Source: Staphylococcus cohnii subsp. cohnii
GTDB lineage: Bacteria; Bacillota; Bacilli; Staphylococcales; Staphylococcaceae
NCBI RefSeq assembly: GCF_002902365.1
Contig: NZ_PPQC01000003.1
Span: forward strand, 1-46,612
Direction of reading: 5' to 3'
DNA length: 46,612 nt
Shown here: in pieces, positions 26,355 to 35,386 of the stretch
How positions within the stretch are numbered: the stretch's first letter is position 1
Layout: the number at the start of each line of letters is the position of its first letter
Notes under the pieces: model-generated
Database searches by the model: none
Seen by the model: only the letters and a program-made list of their open reading frames with translations
Told to the model about the DNA's origin: nothing
Position numbers and translations under genes: made by a program

Positions 26355-27442
26355 GTTTTCACCATTTTCTCTATATGTTTTATAACCTGATTTAAACTAT
26401 TTTGATCATTATAATCATGCCAATTTTTAAATAGCGGGTTTAATTCACTTGCATGTGTTTGAAGTATATGAACGATGTCATCTTCTCTATATGCTTTGTA
26501 AAGTTCTGGAATTTCATAATAATATGCATTTAGCCCCCGTACTTGTTCATAATTTGCCTCATCGTAGACATAAAATAACGTTGGCTTGTTTAATAAACTT
26601 GCCTCTATTGCTAATGAACTGTAATCCGTGATGATAACGTCCGCCATAATCATCAATGATTGTAGATTTATATGATATTGCTTATCTTGAGGTAAAGACG
26701 GATGTAATTTACTAATCAGTGTATATGAAGGCAACGCTGTTTCAAAACGCGTTTTATCAATAACTTGATTGGCTTGATGGTGTTCTCGGTACGTTGGTAC
26801 ATAAAGTGCTAATTTATCCTTGATACCATATTGTAATTTTAATGCTTGTTGCTTCTGTTTGATGTCTAAATTCACATATGGAACAAGACGTGGCAATCCA
26901 GTTTTTAAAAACTGATCATCTCGTGCACCAAATGAAGCTTTAAAGCAATCCGCCATTGGTTCGCCACCCACTAAATATTTATCAGTAGCCTGATAAACTT
27001 TTTTATATTGTTTCACCATTTTTTTATTATTTAAATCTACTTGGTGGTCAGTAAGTCCAAAATTTTTCAAAGCACCAACAGCGTGCCAGGTTTGAATCAT
27101 TGTCTGTTGTGATTTCTTTTTGAACCCACCAAACAATAAATAATATGTATCTATCACTATGATTTTTGCCGTACTCATCGCCTTTATATGTTTGAAGACT
27201 TGTTTGTTGCCTGCAGGTATAAATGCTACATTGTCTAATCGTTCAACATGTTTTCTATTTATTTCCTTGGCAATCACTGTCACTTTATAAGATTTTTGAT
27301 TTAATGCTTCAATAATTGGAAGTACATCTTCAACAAATGTCATCATGACCACAATATGCTGTGGATCTATTTCTTTCTTTACATATATCAAATTTAAAAA
27401 GCTAATGATTGTCATATAAAGCTTTTTTATTAACTGTCTCAA
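26351..27442 (-). CDS. tagB: TagB, teichoic acid primase (CDP-glycerol glycerophosphotransferase)
   Basis: The 363-residue protein adds the first glycerol phosphate to the lipid-linked ManNAc-GlcNAc disaccharide. The C-terminal TagF-like domain carries YVPTYREHHQ, KLHPSLPQD and VIITDYSSLAIEASLLNKPTLFYV, including the conserved histidine and DYSS motif. A hydrophobic/basic N-terminus suggests membrane attachment. The start is TTG, with GGTGG a few bases upstream. A terminator separates it from tagG, so it probably has its own promoter in the 27443-27505 gap. Confidence 0.88.
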   Translation of the reverse strand: MRQLIKKLYMTIISFLNLIYVKKEIDPQHIVVMMTFVEDVLPIIEALNQKSYKVTVIAKEINRKHVERLDNVAFIPAGNKQVFKHIKAMSTAKIIVIDTYYLLFGGFKKKSQQTMIQTWHAVGALKNFGLTDHQVDLNNKKMVKQYKKVYQATDKYLVGGEPMADCFKASFGARDDQFLKTGLPRLVPYVNLDIKQKQQALKLQYGIKDKLALYVPTYREHHQANQVIDKTRFETALPSYTLISKLHPSLPQDKQYHINLQSLMIMADVIITDYSSLAIEASLLNKPTLFYVYDEANYEQVRGLNAYYYEIPELYKAYREDDIVHILQTHASELNPLFKNWHDYNDQNSLNQVIKHIEKMVKT

Positions 27443-27507
27443 ATTTCCACCGCCGGTTATTATTTATTCTCTTTTATTATAGCTATTTTATATTTAAAAT
27501 TATAGAA

Positions 27508-27543
27508 AAATCCTTTAACGACATTTAAGCCATCAAAGGATTT
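27508..27543 (-). terminator. terminator of tagG
   Basis: A 9-bp stem AAATCCTTT/AAAGGATTT is followed by TTTTTC on the minus strand, between tagG and tagB. Confidence 0.75.
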
Positions 27544-27571
27544 AATATAACACGTTATTGTCTAAATTCCA

Positions 27572-28372
27572 TTACATAAAGTCTGCAAAATGATCTCTAT
27601 AACGCATATGCAAAATTGATCCTATAACAAATAAAAATACGATGATAAAGAAGTTATAGAATGTTAATTCCCAATGTGTAACAAAATACCATTCATTGTA
27701 TAGAACAGATGCACGATACGCCTCAGCAAGATAATATATTGGATTTAGTTGCATAACATCTTTAACGATACCTTCTGGCGGTACAATTAAAATAGATGAA
27801 GCAAAGAATACCATTCTCATTAATGCTTGTATTGCTGGTTGTGTATCTTTTACTAGTACACCTAATGTAGAAGTAAACAGTGCTACTGTTGTAGTAAAAA
27901 TTAGTGCAAACGGCACATATAAAAATAATTGTAATGTATAGATTGATGGATAATATCCGCCTAGCATACATAATAAAATAACAGCAACTAATAGTGCGAT
28001 ATGCCCATAGAACCTACTCATCACTATATATGATGGTATAATTGATAACGGGAAATTCATCTTAGCGACATGATTATATTTACTTGCGATGGATTTTGTA
28101 CCTTCTAAAATACCTTGATTCACAAAGAACCACATACTAATACCAACGAGTAACCAATAAATAAATGGCACACCTTCGATTGGATTATTAGTTCTAATTC
28201 CAAGGCCGAATACAAACCAATAAACCATAATTTGCATTGCTGGGTTAATTAATTCCCAAGCCATACCAAGGTAATTATTGGTGTTAGTAATTTTAACTTG
28301 GAACTGTGCTAACCTTTGAATTAGATAGAAATTTTTAAAATGCTCTTTTAAGACTACCCACACTGCACTCAT
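27572..28372 (-). CDS. tagG: TagG, wall teichoic acid ABC exporter permease
   Basis: The 266-residue ABC-2 type permease has six membrane helices and the family N-terminus YLIQRLAQFQVK…YLGMAWELINP. With TagH it flips lipid-linked teichoic acid across the membrane and is the target of targocil in S. aureus. The segment after helix 4 reads FFASSILIVPPEGIV, where S. aureus TagG (from memory) has a few more residues and a SPILW-type motif. The ribosome site is weak. The gene is divergent from tagH, sharing a 366-base promoter region. Confidence 0.87.
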   Translation of the reverse strand: MSAVWVVLKEHFKNFYLIQRLAQFQVKITNTNNYLGMAWELINPAMQIMVYWFVFGLGIRTNNPIEGVPFIYWLLVGISMWFFVNQGILEGTKSIASKYNHVAKMNFPLSIIPSYIVMSRFYGHIALLVAVILLCMLGGYYPSIYTLQLFLYVPFALIFTTTVALFTSTLGVLVKDTQPAIQALMRMVFFASSILIVPPEGIVKDVMQLNPIYYLAEAYRASVLYNEWYFVTHWELTFYNFFIIVFLFVIGSILHMRYRDHFADFM

Positions 28373-29533
<1,161 letters not shown>

Positions 29534-29648
29534 TATTATTGCATATTAAATGTAATAGATAACAACTGCCAATTGCATAGCAATTTTAATGGATTGTTAA
29601 TCATCTAGTTAGACTAATAATGGTAAAACGTATCAAGCTCATTTTAGT

Positions 29649-29690
29649 AAAAACCGGCTATAGCGCAAACGATGCTATAACCGGTTTTTA
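29649..29690. terminator. bidirectional terminator between tagH and tagA
   Basis: A 15-bp stem AAAACCGGCTATAGC/GCTATAACCGGTTTT with one mismatch. T-rich tails on both strands serve the two convergent genes. Confidence 0.88.
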
Positions 29691-30437
29691 TTATTTCTTG
29701 GTTTTTTGTTTAATCACTTTAAATACAAATTTCGGTATTGCTTTCATTCTACCCAACCGCTTCCAATCAATGATAAAACGATAAACCCATTCTATATTTA
29801 ATTTGCGAAATATTTTTGGCGCTCTTTTTTTCGTTCCACTAAAAACTTCAATAGATCCGCCGACACCCATCAGCAACGCCTGTTTAAAATGATCATCATG
29901 ACGTTTAATCCATTGTTCTTGCTTTGGATAACCCATACCAACGAAAACATAATCTGGATTAAATGAACTAACGTGTTTCACTACCGTTTCATCTTCTAAG
30001 TTAAAATAGCCATGATGGTAATCAAAATAAATATTGGGATATTTTTCACTTAATTGCTTTACAGCTTTCACTACAACCTCGTCTTTTGCACCTAATAAAA
30101 AGACTTTTTGATAATTCGCATTAGCAATCTTTAAACACGCTTCCATCAATTCTATACCTGGTACACGCTCTTGCAATGGTTTTTTAAGCAATTTTGAAGC
30201 CATAACTACACCTGTACCATCTGGAATTACATAATTTGCCCCATTGATTAACTTACGATAATCTGCATTTTCGGTAGCGAAATCAACTATTTCAGGATTA
30301 GCAGTTACAATAAATAAATTTTTATCCGTTTCTGATTCAAAAAAAAGTTTTATGCGGTCACGCATTTCTGTCAGTGTTACATTATCAAATAATACAGATA
30401 ATACGTTTACCTTTTCTAATTTATTAGCTCTTGTCAT
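29691..30437 (-). CDS. tagA: TagA, N-acetylmannosamine transferase (WecG/TagA family)
   Basis: The 248-residue GT26 enzyme adds ManNAc to lipid-linked GlcNAc, the committed step of wall teichoic acid synthesis. Motifs are VTANPEIVDFA (about 44-54), VIPDGTGVV near 72-80 with the catalytic-region Asp, and VGMGYPKQEQW. A basic C-terminal tail (RLGRMKAIPKFVFKVIKQKTKK region) provides membrane association in the family. ATG with TTAGGAGAT upstream. Single gene. Confidence 0.92.
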   Translation of the reverse strand: MTRANKLEKVNVLSVLFDNVTLTEMRDRIKLFFESETDKNLFIVTANPEIVDFATENADYRKLINGANYVIPDGTGVVMASKLLKKPLQERVPGIELMEACLKIANANYQKVFLLGAKDEVVVKAVKQLSEKYPNIYFDYHHGYFNLEDETVVKHVSSFNPDYVFVGMGYPKQEQWIKRHDDHFKQALLMGVGGSIEVFSGTKKRAPKIFRKLNIEWVYRFIIDWKRLGRMKAIPKFVFKVIKQKTKK

Positions 30438-30691
30438 GATTGGTTATCTCCTAACTCAACTCTTTTTCTCGATACGCTATAGTATTTTTCTTGTAATATG
30501 AATACATTCATTCTCGCATATATTACAATATCCATAAAACCTAGGTCAAACAGTGTTATACGATAATATACGACAAAAGTCCAAATGCTTTATGGGTGTT
30601 CTTACTTTATACTGTTATATGTGAGATGCTGTTCACCGATACCGTATCTCGTAAAACATCAAATAATCGTATTATACAAATGAGGTATTTC

Positions 30692-31441
30692 ATGTCTAAA
30701 CTACATGCATTTTTCAGCTCGTCTATTCAATTACATCTTTATTGGATTATATTGGTTGCCATAATCTATATCATTATACATACTTATCGAAATAAATCCA
30801 TAAACCAACTTTTAGATATCTATTTTAATTATATTCCTGTCTTAACACATGAATTTGGCCATATATTATTTAATAAATTAAGCGGAGGTAAAGCAAGAGA
30901 CTTAGTGATTGTCGCAAGACCATCAGAACGTCTTGCAACATCTCAACAAGGCTTCGCCATAACACAATCAAAAAATAGCATCGGGCAGTCCATTACCACA
31001 TTTGGTGGCTACATTATGCCCCCGCTTATGTTATATATAGGTTTTCTATCAACGCAATATCAATATCCAAGTTTATTTATCACTGCGTATCTATTAATAT
31101 TTATATATTTTGTATGCTTAACTTCTAGAAAATTGTTACCGATGTTCATCGTAATGCTCTTAATTTTTTTACTATATTGCTTATTTAAAAGTGAAAACCA
31201 ATTGGCGATACTTTATGTTGTAACCATCACACAACATTTTATATTAGGTGTTTTACTAGGAGAAGTACTTCAATCTTCTTGGACAATATTCAAATTAACA
31301 ATATCGACAGATGACATCACTTGGGATGGCAGTACTTTAAAAACATTGACTCATATCCCAACTTTTATCTATAGCTTTATTTGGATAGCCATCAATTTAT
31401 TTACGATTTATCAATTATTCCGAGTGTATTTTATTCCTTAG
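30692..31441 (+). CDS. M50-like integral membrane metallopeptidase
   Basis: The 249-residue protein has about five hydrophobic segments, with the zinc-protease motif HEFGH at 53-57 just after the first helix pair. A possible third ligand lies in the later membrane part. This is the small M50B-like group found beside tagA in staphylococci; substrates are unknown. I chose ATG 30692 because TGAGGT lies 8 bases upstream and the protein then begins just before the first helix. The frame upstream (from 30596) overlaps the tagA promoter region and has no site. Confidence 0.72.
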   Translation: MSKLHAFFSSSIQLHLYWIILVAIIYIIIHTYRNKSINQLLDIYFNYIPVLTHEFGHILFNKLSGGKARDLVIVARPSERLATSQQGFAITQSKNSIGQSITTFGGYIMPPLMLYIGFLSTQYQYPSLFITAYLLIFIYFVCLTSRKLLPMFIVMLLIFLLYCLFKSENQLAILYVVTITQHFILGVLLGEVLQSSWTIFKLTISTDDITWDGSTLKTLTHIPTFIYSFIWIAINLFTIYQLFRVYFIP

Positions 31442-31449
31442 ACCTCTTC

Positions 31450-31489
31450 AAAAAAGCGAAATCTAATTTTTATTTAGATTTCGCTTTTT
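31450..31489. terminator. bidirectional terminator between the M50 gene and mntR
   Basis: A perfect stem of about 16 bp, AAAAGCGAAATCTAA…TTTAGATTTCGCTTTT, with T-rich tails on both strands. Confidence 0.88.
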
Positions 31490-31612
31490 CATTTCAACTA
31501 AACTGTTAATTTTTAAATATGATTACAATGTCACGCTTTTTTCTATACTTTAGACAAATAATTTTACTAAATCAGTCTAAATACCAACTTAAAAATGCTC
31601 GTATTCAATTTT

Positions 31613-32257
31613 TTATTTTTCGGCATAAATATGTTTAGCATTGTCATAACTTAGTACAGTCACTTTTTCTTCTTTTTGCACCATCATCACTTTATTCGTA
31701 TCATCTTTATCTAATATTTTTATTTGTTCACCAATCAATATAGATTTACTTGATAAATAAACTAATAATTCTGTTCTATCTCGCACACGTTTTATCGTCA
31801 CTAAATCACCCGCTTCAAATGACAATAAATCTGTAGTATAAATCTCTTTGTATTTATTATCTCTAGGGATAACACCACCGTGTGGACAAGTTATTGGATA
31901 ATCTAATAATTTATCTAACCGTTCAACAAATAAGTGTGAAACTTTATGTTCTAGTACCTCAGCTTCCTGATGTACCTCTTCCCAGTTATATTCTAATATC
32001 TTAATTAAAAATAACTCTAATAATCGATGTCTTTTTATGATATCTAAGGTATATGTCAATCCTTCCTCGGACAGCTGCACACCTTTATATGGCTTCGTTT
32101 CTACAAATCCTGATTTTTCTAAACGATTCACCATTTCACTTACAGATGGTGGTTTGATATTTAAATACTGGGATAATGTCTTGTTTGAAACAAAAGAATG
32201 ATCGCCATTATGGGTTAAAATTGCCTTTAAATAATCTTCTTTTTCTTCAGTTAGCAT
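31613..32257 (-). CDS. mntR: MntR, DtxR-family manganese-dependent repressor
   Basis: The 214-residue protein has an N-terminal winged helix (…PPSVSEMVNRLEKSGFVETKPYKGVQLSEEG…), a dimerisation/metal region with Asp8 and EVLEHKVSH near 95-105, and a C-terminal FeoA/SH3-like domain. It represses mntABC when Mn2+ is plentiful; it is called SirR in S. epidermidis. ATG 32257 has GAGAGGTG upstream, and the 214-residue length matches the family. It is divergent from mntA, with an operator in the shared gap. Confidence 0.92.
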   Translation of the reverse strand: MLTEEKEDYLKAILTHNGDHSFVSNKTLSQYLNIKPPSVSEMVNRLEKSGFVETKPYKGVQLSEEGLTYTLDIIKRHRLLELFLIKILEYNWEEVHQEAEVLEHKVSHLFVERLDKLLDYPITCPHGGVIPRDNKYKEIYTTDLLSFEAGDLVTIKRVRDRTELLVYLSSKSILIGEQIKILDKDDTNKVMMVQKEEKVTVLSYDNAKHIYAEK

Positions 32258-32302
32258 GGTTTCACCTCTCAAGTCATTCACTTTATTGTATCACGAATCT
32301 AC

Positions 32303-32361
32303 TTGACACGCTAAAAGTTAATGTTATATTATAAATTAAATTAGGTTAGCCTAAAATTTAA
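32303..32361 (+). promoter_or_regulatory. mntABC promoter with MntR/DtxR-type operator
   Basis: TTGACA at 32303-32308 and TATATT/TATTAT at 32325-32332 form a good promoter. Just downstream, TTAGGTTAGCCTAA (32341-32354) matches the first 14 bases of the classical DtxR-family box and is nearly palindromic, so a bound repressor would block transcription start. GGAGG at 32367-32371 is the mntA ribosome site. Confidence 0.82.
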
Positions 32362-32378
32362 TTTAAGGAGGCAGAAAA

Positions 32379-33113
32379 ATGTTAGAAATTAATAACTTAA
32401 ATCTCACTTTAGGGAATAAACATGTCTTAGATAATATCAATTTAGAAATTCCCGTAAAAGGTGAAATTATAGGTATTATGGGACCCAATGGATCTGGTAA
32501 ATCTTCCTTACTCAAATCAATTATTGGTGAATTCAAGTCAACAGGTATTGCTAATTTACATAACATTGCTATACAACAAACACTTAAAAATGTTACATAC
32601 ATCCCACAAAAAGCGCATATTGACTTAGACTTCCCAATCAAGGTAGAAGATGTTGTACTTTCTGGTGCTTACAAAGATATTGGATGGTTTAGGTTTGTTA
32701 CCCCTAAAACGCGAGCTAGGCTTAATCAGCTGCTAACAACATTAGAATTGCAAGATTTAAGAAATCGACAAATTTCTGCACTCAGTGGCGGTCAATTACA
32801 AAGAGTTTTAGTAGCGAGAGCACTTATGACAGAAAGTACGCTCTATCTTTTAGACGAACCATTTGTAGGCATCGATTTCCACAGTGAACAAATCATAATG
32901 TCTCAATTAAACGAGCTTAAAAAAGCCGGGAAATTACTTTTAATTGTTCATCATGATTTATCTAAAGCAGAAAAGTATTTTAATCGTGTTATTCTTTTAA
33001 ACAAAACAATTCGTTTCTTTGGAGAAAGTCATGTTGCTATGCAACCAGATCATTTAAACGAAACTTTCTTAAACCCCACACAAGAAGATCAAGAAAAGTC
33101 AGAACCGGCATAA
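32379..33113 (+). CDS. mntA: MntA, ATPase of the manganese ABC importer
   Basis: The 244-residue ABC ATPase has Walker A GPNGSGKSS (about 36-44), signature LSGGQLQRV and Walker B LYLLDEPFVGID. It couples ATP hydrolysis to Mn2+ import with MntB and MntC. It is the first gene of mntABC, with strong GGAGG upstream, and is followed by mntB after 21 bases. Confidence 0.92.
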   Translation: MLEINNLNLTLGNKHVLDNINLEIPVKGEIIGIMGPNGSGKSSLLKSIIGEFKSTGIANLHNIAIQQTLKNVTYIPQKAHIDLDFPIKVEDVVLSGAYKDIGWFRFVTPKTRARLNQLLTTLELQDLRNRQISALSGGQLQRVLVARALMTESTLYLLDEPFVGIDFHSEQIIMSQLNELKKAGKLLLIVHHDLSKAEKYFNRVILLNKTIRFFGESHVAMQPDHLNETFLNPTQEDQEKSEPA

Positions 33114-33134
33114 ATAGAAAGGAAGTAACACGAT

Positions 33135-33965
33135 ATGGAATTTTTTCAACACCTATTTGAATACAAATTTTTAAGCAATGCATTGATTATTTCAATTGTT
33201 GTAGGAATCGTTTGTGGTACAGTAGGTTGCCTCATTGTACTAAGAGGTCTTTCCCTTATGGGAGATGCAATGAGTCATGCAGTTTTACCTGGTGTTGCAT
33301 TATCATTTTTATTCGGCGTTCCTATGTTTGTGGGTGCGTTAGTGACAGGTATGATTGCTAGTATCTTTATCGGATTCATTACCAAAAGTAGTAAAACCAA
33401 GCCTGATGCGGCTATAGGTATTAGCTTTACAGCATTTTTAGCAACCGGGGTCATTTTAATTAGTTTAATTAATAGTACCACCGACTTATATCATATTCTT
33501 TTTGGAAATCTATTAGCAGTTACACACGCTACTTTTTGGTCCACTGTCGTAGTTGGTTTGATTGTTATGGTTTTAATCGTAACTTTCTATAGACCATTAA
33601 TGATTTCTACATTCGACCCAATTTTCAGTAGAATGAGTGGTTTAAACACTACATTCTTACACTATTTTGTAATGTTATTGCTCTCACTCGTTACAGTAGC
33701 AAGCATACAAACAGTAGGTATTATATTAGTTGTCGCATTATTAATTACACCTGCTTCAGCTGCATTTTTAATCGCTAAAAAACTACATACAATGATGATC
33801 ATTTCCAGTCTTATTAGTGTTATAAGTTCAATCGTCGGTATGTACTTTAGTTACATTTATAATATTCCAAGTGGTGCAACTATCGTCTTATGTGCGTTTA
33901 TCATTTATATTATTATTTTCACTTGTAATAAAATGCAATTTTTCGCAAAAAAAGGAGCAATTTAA
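33135..33965 (+). CDS. mntB: MntB, permease of the manganese ABC importer
   Basis: The 276-residue ABC-3 family permease has about eight helices, with the family text GLSLMGDAMSHAVLPGVALSF near 38-58 and a later VGIILVVALLITPASAAFLI segment. It forms the Mn2+ channel. Its stop overlaps the mntC start by one base (TAATG), so translation is coupled. Confidence 0.92.
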   Translation: MEFFQHLFEYKFLSNALIISIVVGIVCGTVGCLIVLRGLSLMGDAMSHAVLPGVALSFLFGVPMFVGALVTGMIASIFIGFITKSSKTKPDAAIGISFTAFLATGVILISLINSTTDLYHILFGNLLAVTHATFWSTVVVGLIVMVLIVTFYRPLMISTFDPIFSRMSGLNTTFLHYFVMLLLSLVTVASIQTVGIILVVALLITPASAAFLIAKKLHTMMIISSLISVISSIVGMYFSYIYNIPSGATIVLCAFIIYIIIFTCNKMQFFAKKGAI

Positions 33966-34897
33966 TGAAAAAGTTATTAACAATTACAATGATTCTTATA
34001 TTATTTTTAAGTGCATGTGGCAAAGGAAACAACGATTCTACATCGCAATCCAATGAAAAAATAAAGGTGGTAACAACAAACTCAATTCTTTATGACATGG
34101 TTAAAAACGTTGGTGGCGATAACGTAGAAATTCATAGTATCGTTCCAATCGGTCAAGATCCACATGAATATGAAGTAAAACCAAAAGATATTCAAGCATT
34201 AACTGATGCTGACGTAGTATTCTATAACGGACTAAACTTAGAAACAGGTAACGGTTGGTTTAAAAACGCATTATCACAAGCTAATAAGTCATATGAAGAT
34301 GGCTCTGTTGTTAAAGTTTCAAAAAATGTAAAACCTTTATACTTAAACAGTGCTAAAGAAGGCGATGAATCAAAACAGGATCCACATGCTTGGTTAAGTT
34401 TAGATAATGGTATTAAGTATGTAGAAGAAATAAGCAAAGCCTTGATTAAGAAGAATGACAACTATAAAGATGATATCCAAAATAATACCAAAGATTACAT
34501 AACTAAATTAGAAGATTTGAAAAAAGAAAGTCACGATAAATTCAATGATATACCAAAAGAACAACGTGCAATGATAACAAGTGAAGGTGCATTTAAATAT
34601 TTCTCAAAACAGTTTGATATTAAACCTGGTTACATTTGGGAAATCAATACCGAGAAACAAGGTACACCTGAACAAATGAAACAAGCTGTAAAATTTGTGC
34701 AAGACAATAACCTTAAACATTTACTTGTAGAAACGAGTGTAGATAAGAAAAGTATGCAAAGTCTAAGTGAAGAAACAAACTTAGATATTTATGGAGAGGT
34801 TTATACCGATTCTATAGGTAAGAAAGGCACTAAAGGAGATTCATATTTTAATATGATGCAAGAAAATATCAACACTGTTCACGGAAGTATGGAATAA
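33965..34897 (+). CDS. mntC: MntC, manganese-binding lipoprotein
   Basis: The 310-residue cluster A-I substrate-binding protein has a lipoprotein signal with lipobox LSAC (Cys near 18). Metal ligands typical of the family are visible: His in GQDPHEYEVK, His in QDPHAWLS, Glu in TSEGAFKYF, and Asp in the C-terminal YTDSIG. It delivers Mn2+ to MntBA and is a known surface antigen in S. aureus. It is the last gene of the operon and is followed by two strong hairpins. Confidence 0.93.
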   Translation: MKKLLTITMILILFLSACGKGNNDSTSQSNEKIKVVTTNSILYDMVKNVGGDNVEIHSIVPIGQDPHEYEVKPKDIQALTDADVVFYNGLNLETGNGWFKNALSQANKSYEDGSVVKVSKNVKPLYLNSAKEGDESKQDPHAWLSLDNGIKYVEEISKALIKKNDNYKDDIQNNTKDYITKLEDLKKESHDKFNDIPKEQRAMITSEGAFKYFSKQFDIKPGYIWEINTEKQGTPEQMKQAVKFVQDNNLKHLLVETSVDKKSMQSLSEETNLDIYGEVYTDSIGKKGTKGDSYFNMMQENINTVHGSME

Positions 34898-34934
34898 AAT
34901 AAGGCTATTTAACCTACATTGTAGGTGAGTAGCC

Positions 34935-34973
34935 CCATACCGTACGTTTCCCTCCTAATGACGTACGGTATGG
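34935..34973 (+). other. perfect 13-bp inverted repeat in the mntABC 3' region
   Basis: CCATACCGTACGT and ACGTACGGTATGG flank a 13-base loop. There is no T-run, so it is not a classical terminator. It may be an RNA-processing or stability hairpin (for example an RNase III target) or a protein site. Confidence 0.6.
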
Positions 34974-35008
34974 TGGTATTCAAGCCTTAAATCATCTATC
35001 TCCCTTAA

Positions 35009-35054
35009 CTCCATCAATGGTTGGCTCCTCCCCCCATTGATGGAGATTTTTTTT
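35009..35054 (+). terminator. rho-independent terminator of mntABC
   Basis: A perfect 12-bp stem CTCCATCAATGG/CCATTGATGGAG with a 13-base loop is followed by ATTTTTTTT. Confidence 0.88.
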
Positions 35055-35058
35055 AGTC

Positions 35059-35222
35059 TTACTTTTCAGCTTTGCTGAATTAGTAAGACTTATGCATGTG
35101 CTCTGTTCAGGCGTTCCCCTTTTTACTTTTCAGCTTTGCTGAATTAGTAAGACTTATGCATGTGCTCTGCTCAGGCGTTCCCCTTTTTACTTTTCAGCTT
35201 TGCTGAATTAGTAAGACTTATG
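35059..35222 (+). repeat. 64-bp tandem hairpin repeats (2.5 copies) after mntC
   Basis: Units at 35059-35122 and 35123-35186 are nearly identical (one T/C change), and a third, partial unit runs from 35187 to 35222. Each carries the hairpin CTTACT-TTCAGC-TTT-GCTGAA-AGTAAG. In S. aureus the repeat-containing small RNA RsaC is cut from the mntABC 3' UTR, so these repeats may be its counterpart; sequence similarity could not be tested. Confidence 0.75.
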
Positions 35223-35247
35223 TACAAACAAAATCGTAATAAAAAAA

Positions 35248-35303
35248 GCTCCCTTCAAAGTTTACATTTTTAAGTGTCTACTTTGAAGGGAGCATATCAA
35301 AAT
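35248..35303 (-). repeat. 53-bp palindromic gene-end repeat, copy 2, serving as antiporter terminator
   Basis: Identical to 1-53 over 53 bases, with the stem extended to 14 bp (GCTCCCTTCAAAGT/ACTTTGAAGGGAGC). On the minus strand the stem is followed by TTTTTTTATTAC (A-run at 35241-35247), making it a proper intrinsic terminator for the leftward antiporter gene that stops at 35387. Confidence 0.85.
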
Positions 35304-35386
35304 GGATTAGTATTAATTTTTTAATAGAAGTTGTATCTCACAACTTTTTTCATCTGTGCATGAAGTAAAGTTGCCAACCATTTACT

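Noticed and set aside
35059..35222. CRISPR array
   Set aside because: Repeats are directly contiguous 64-bp units without unique spacers, and no cas genes are present.
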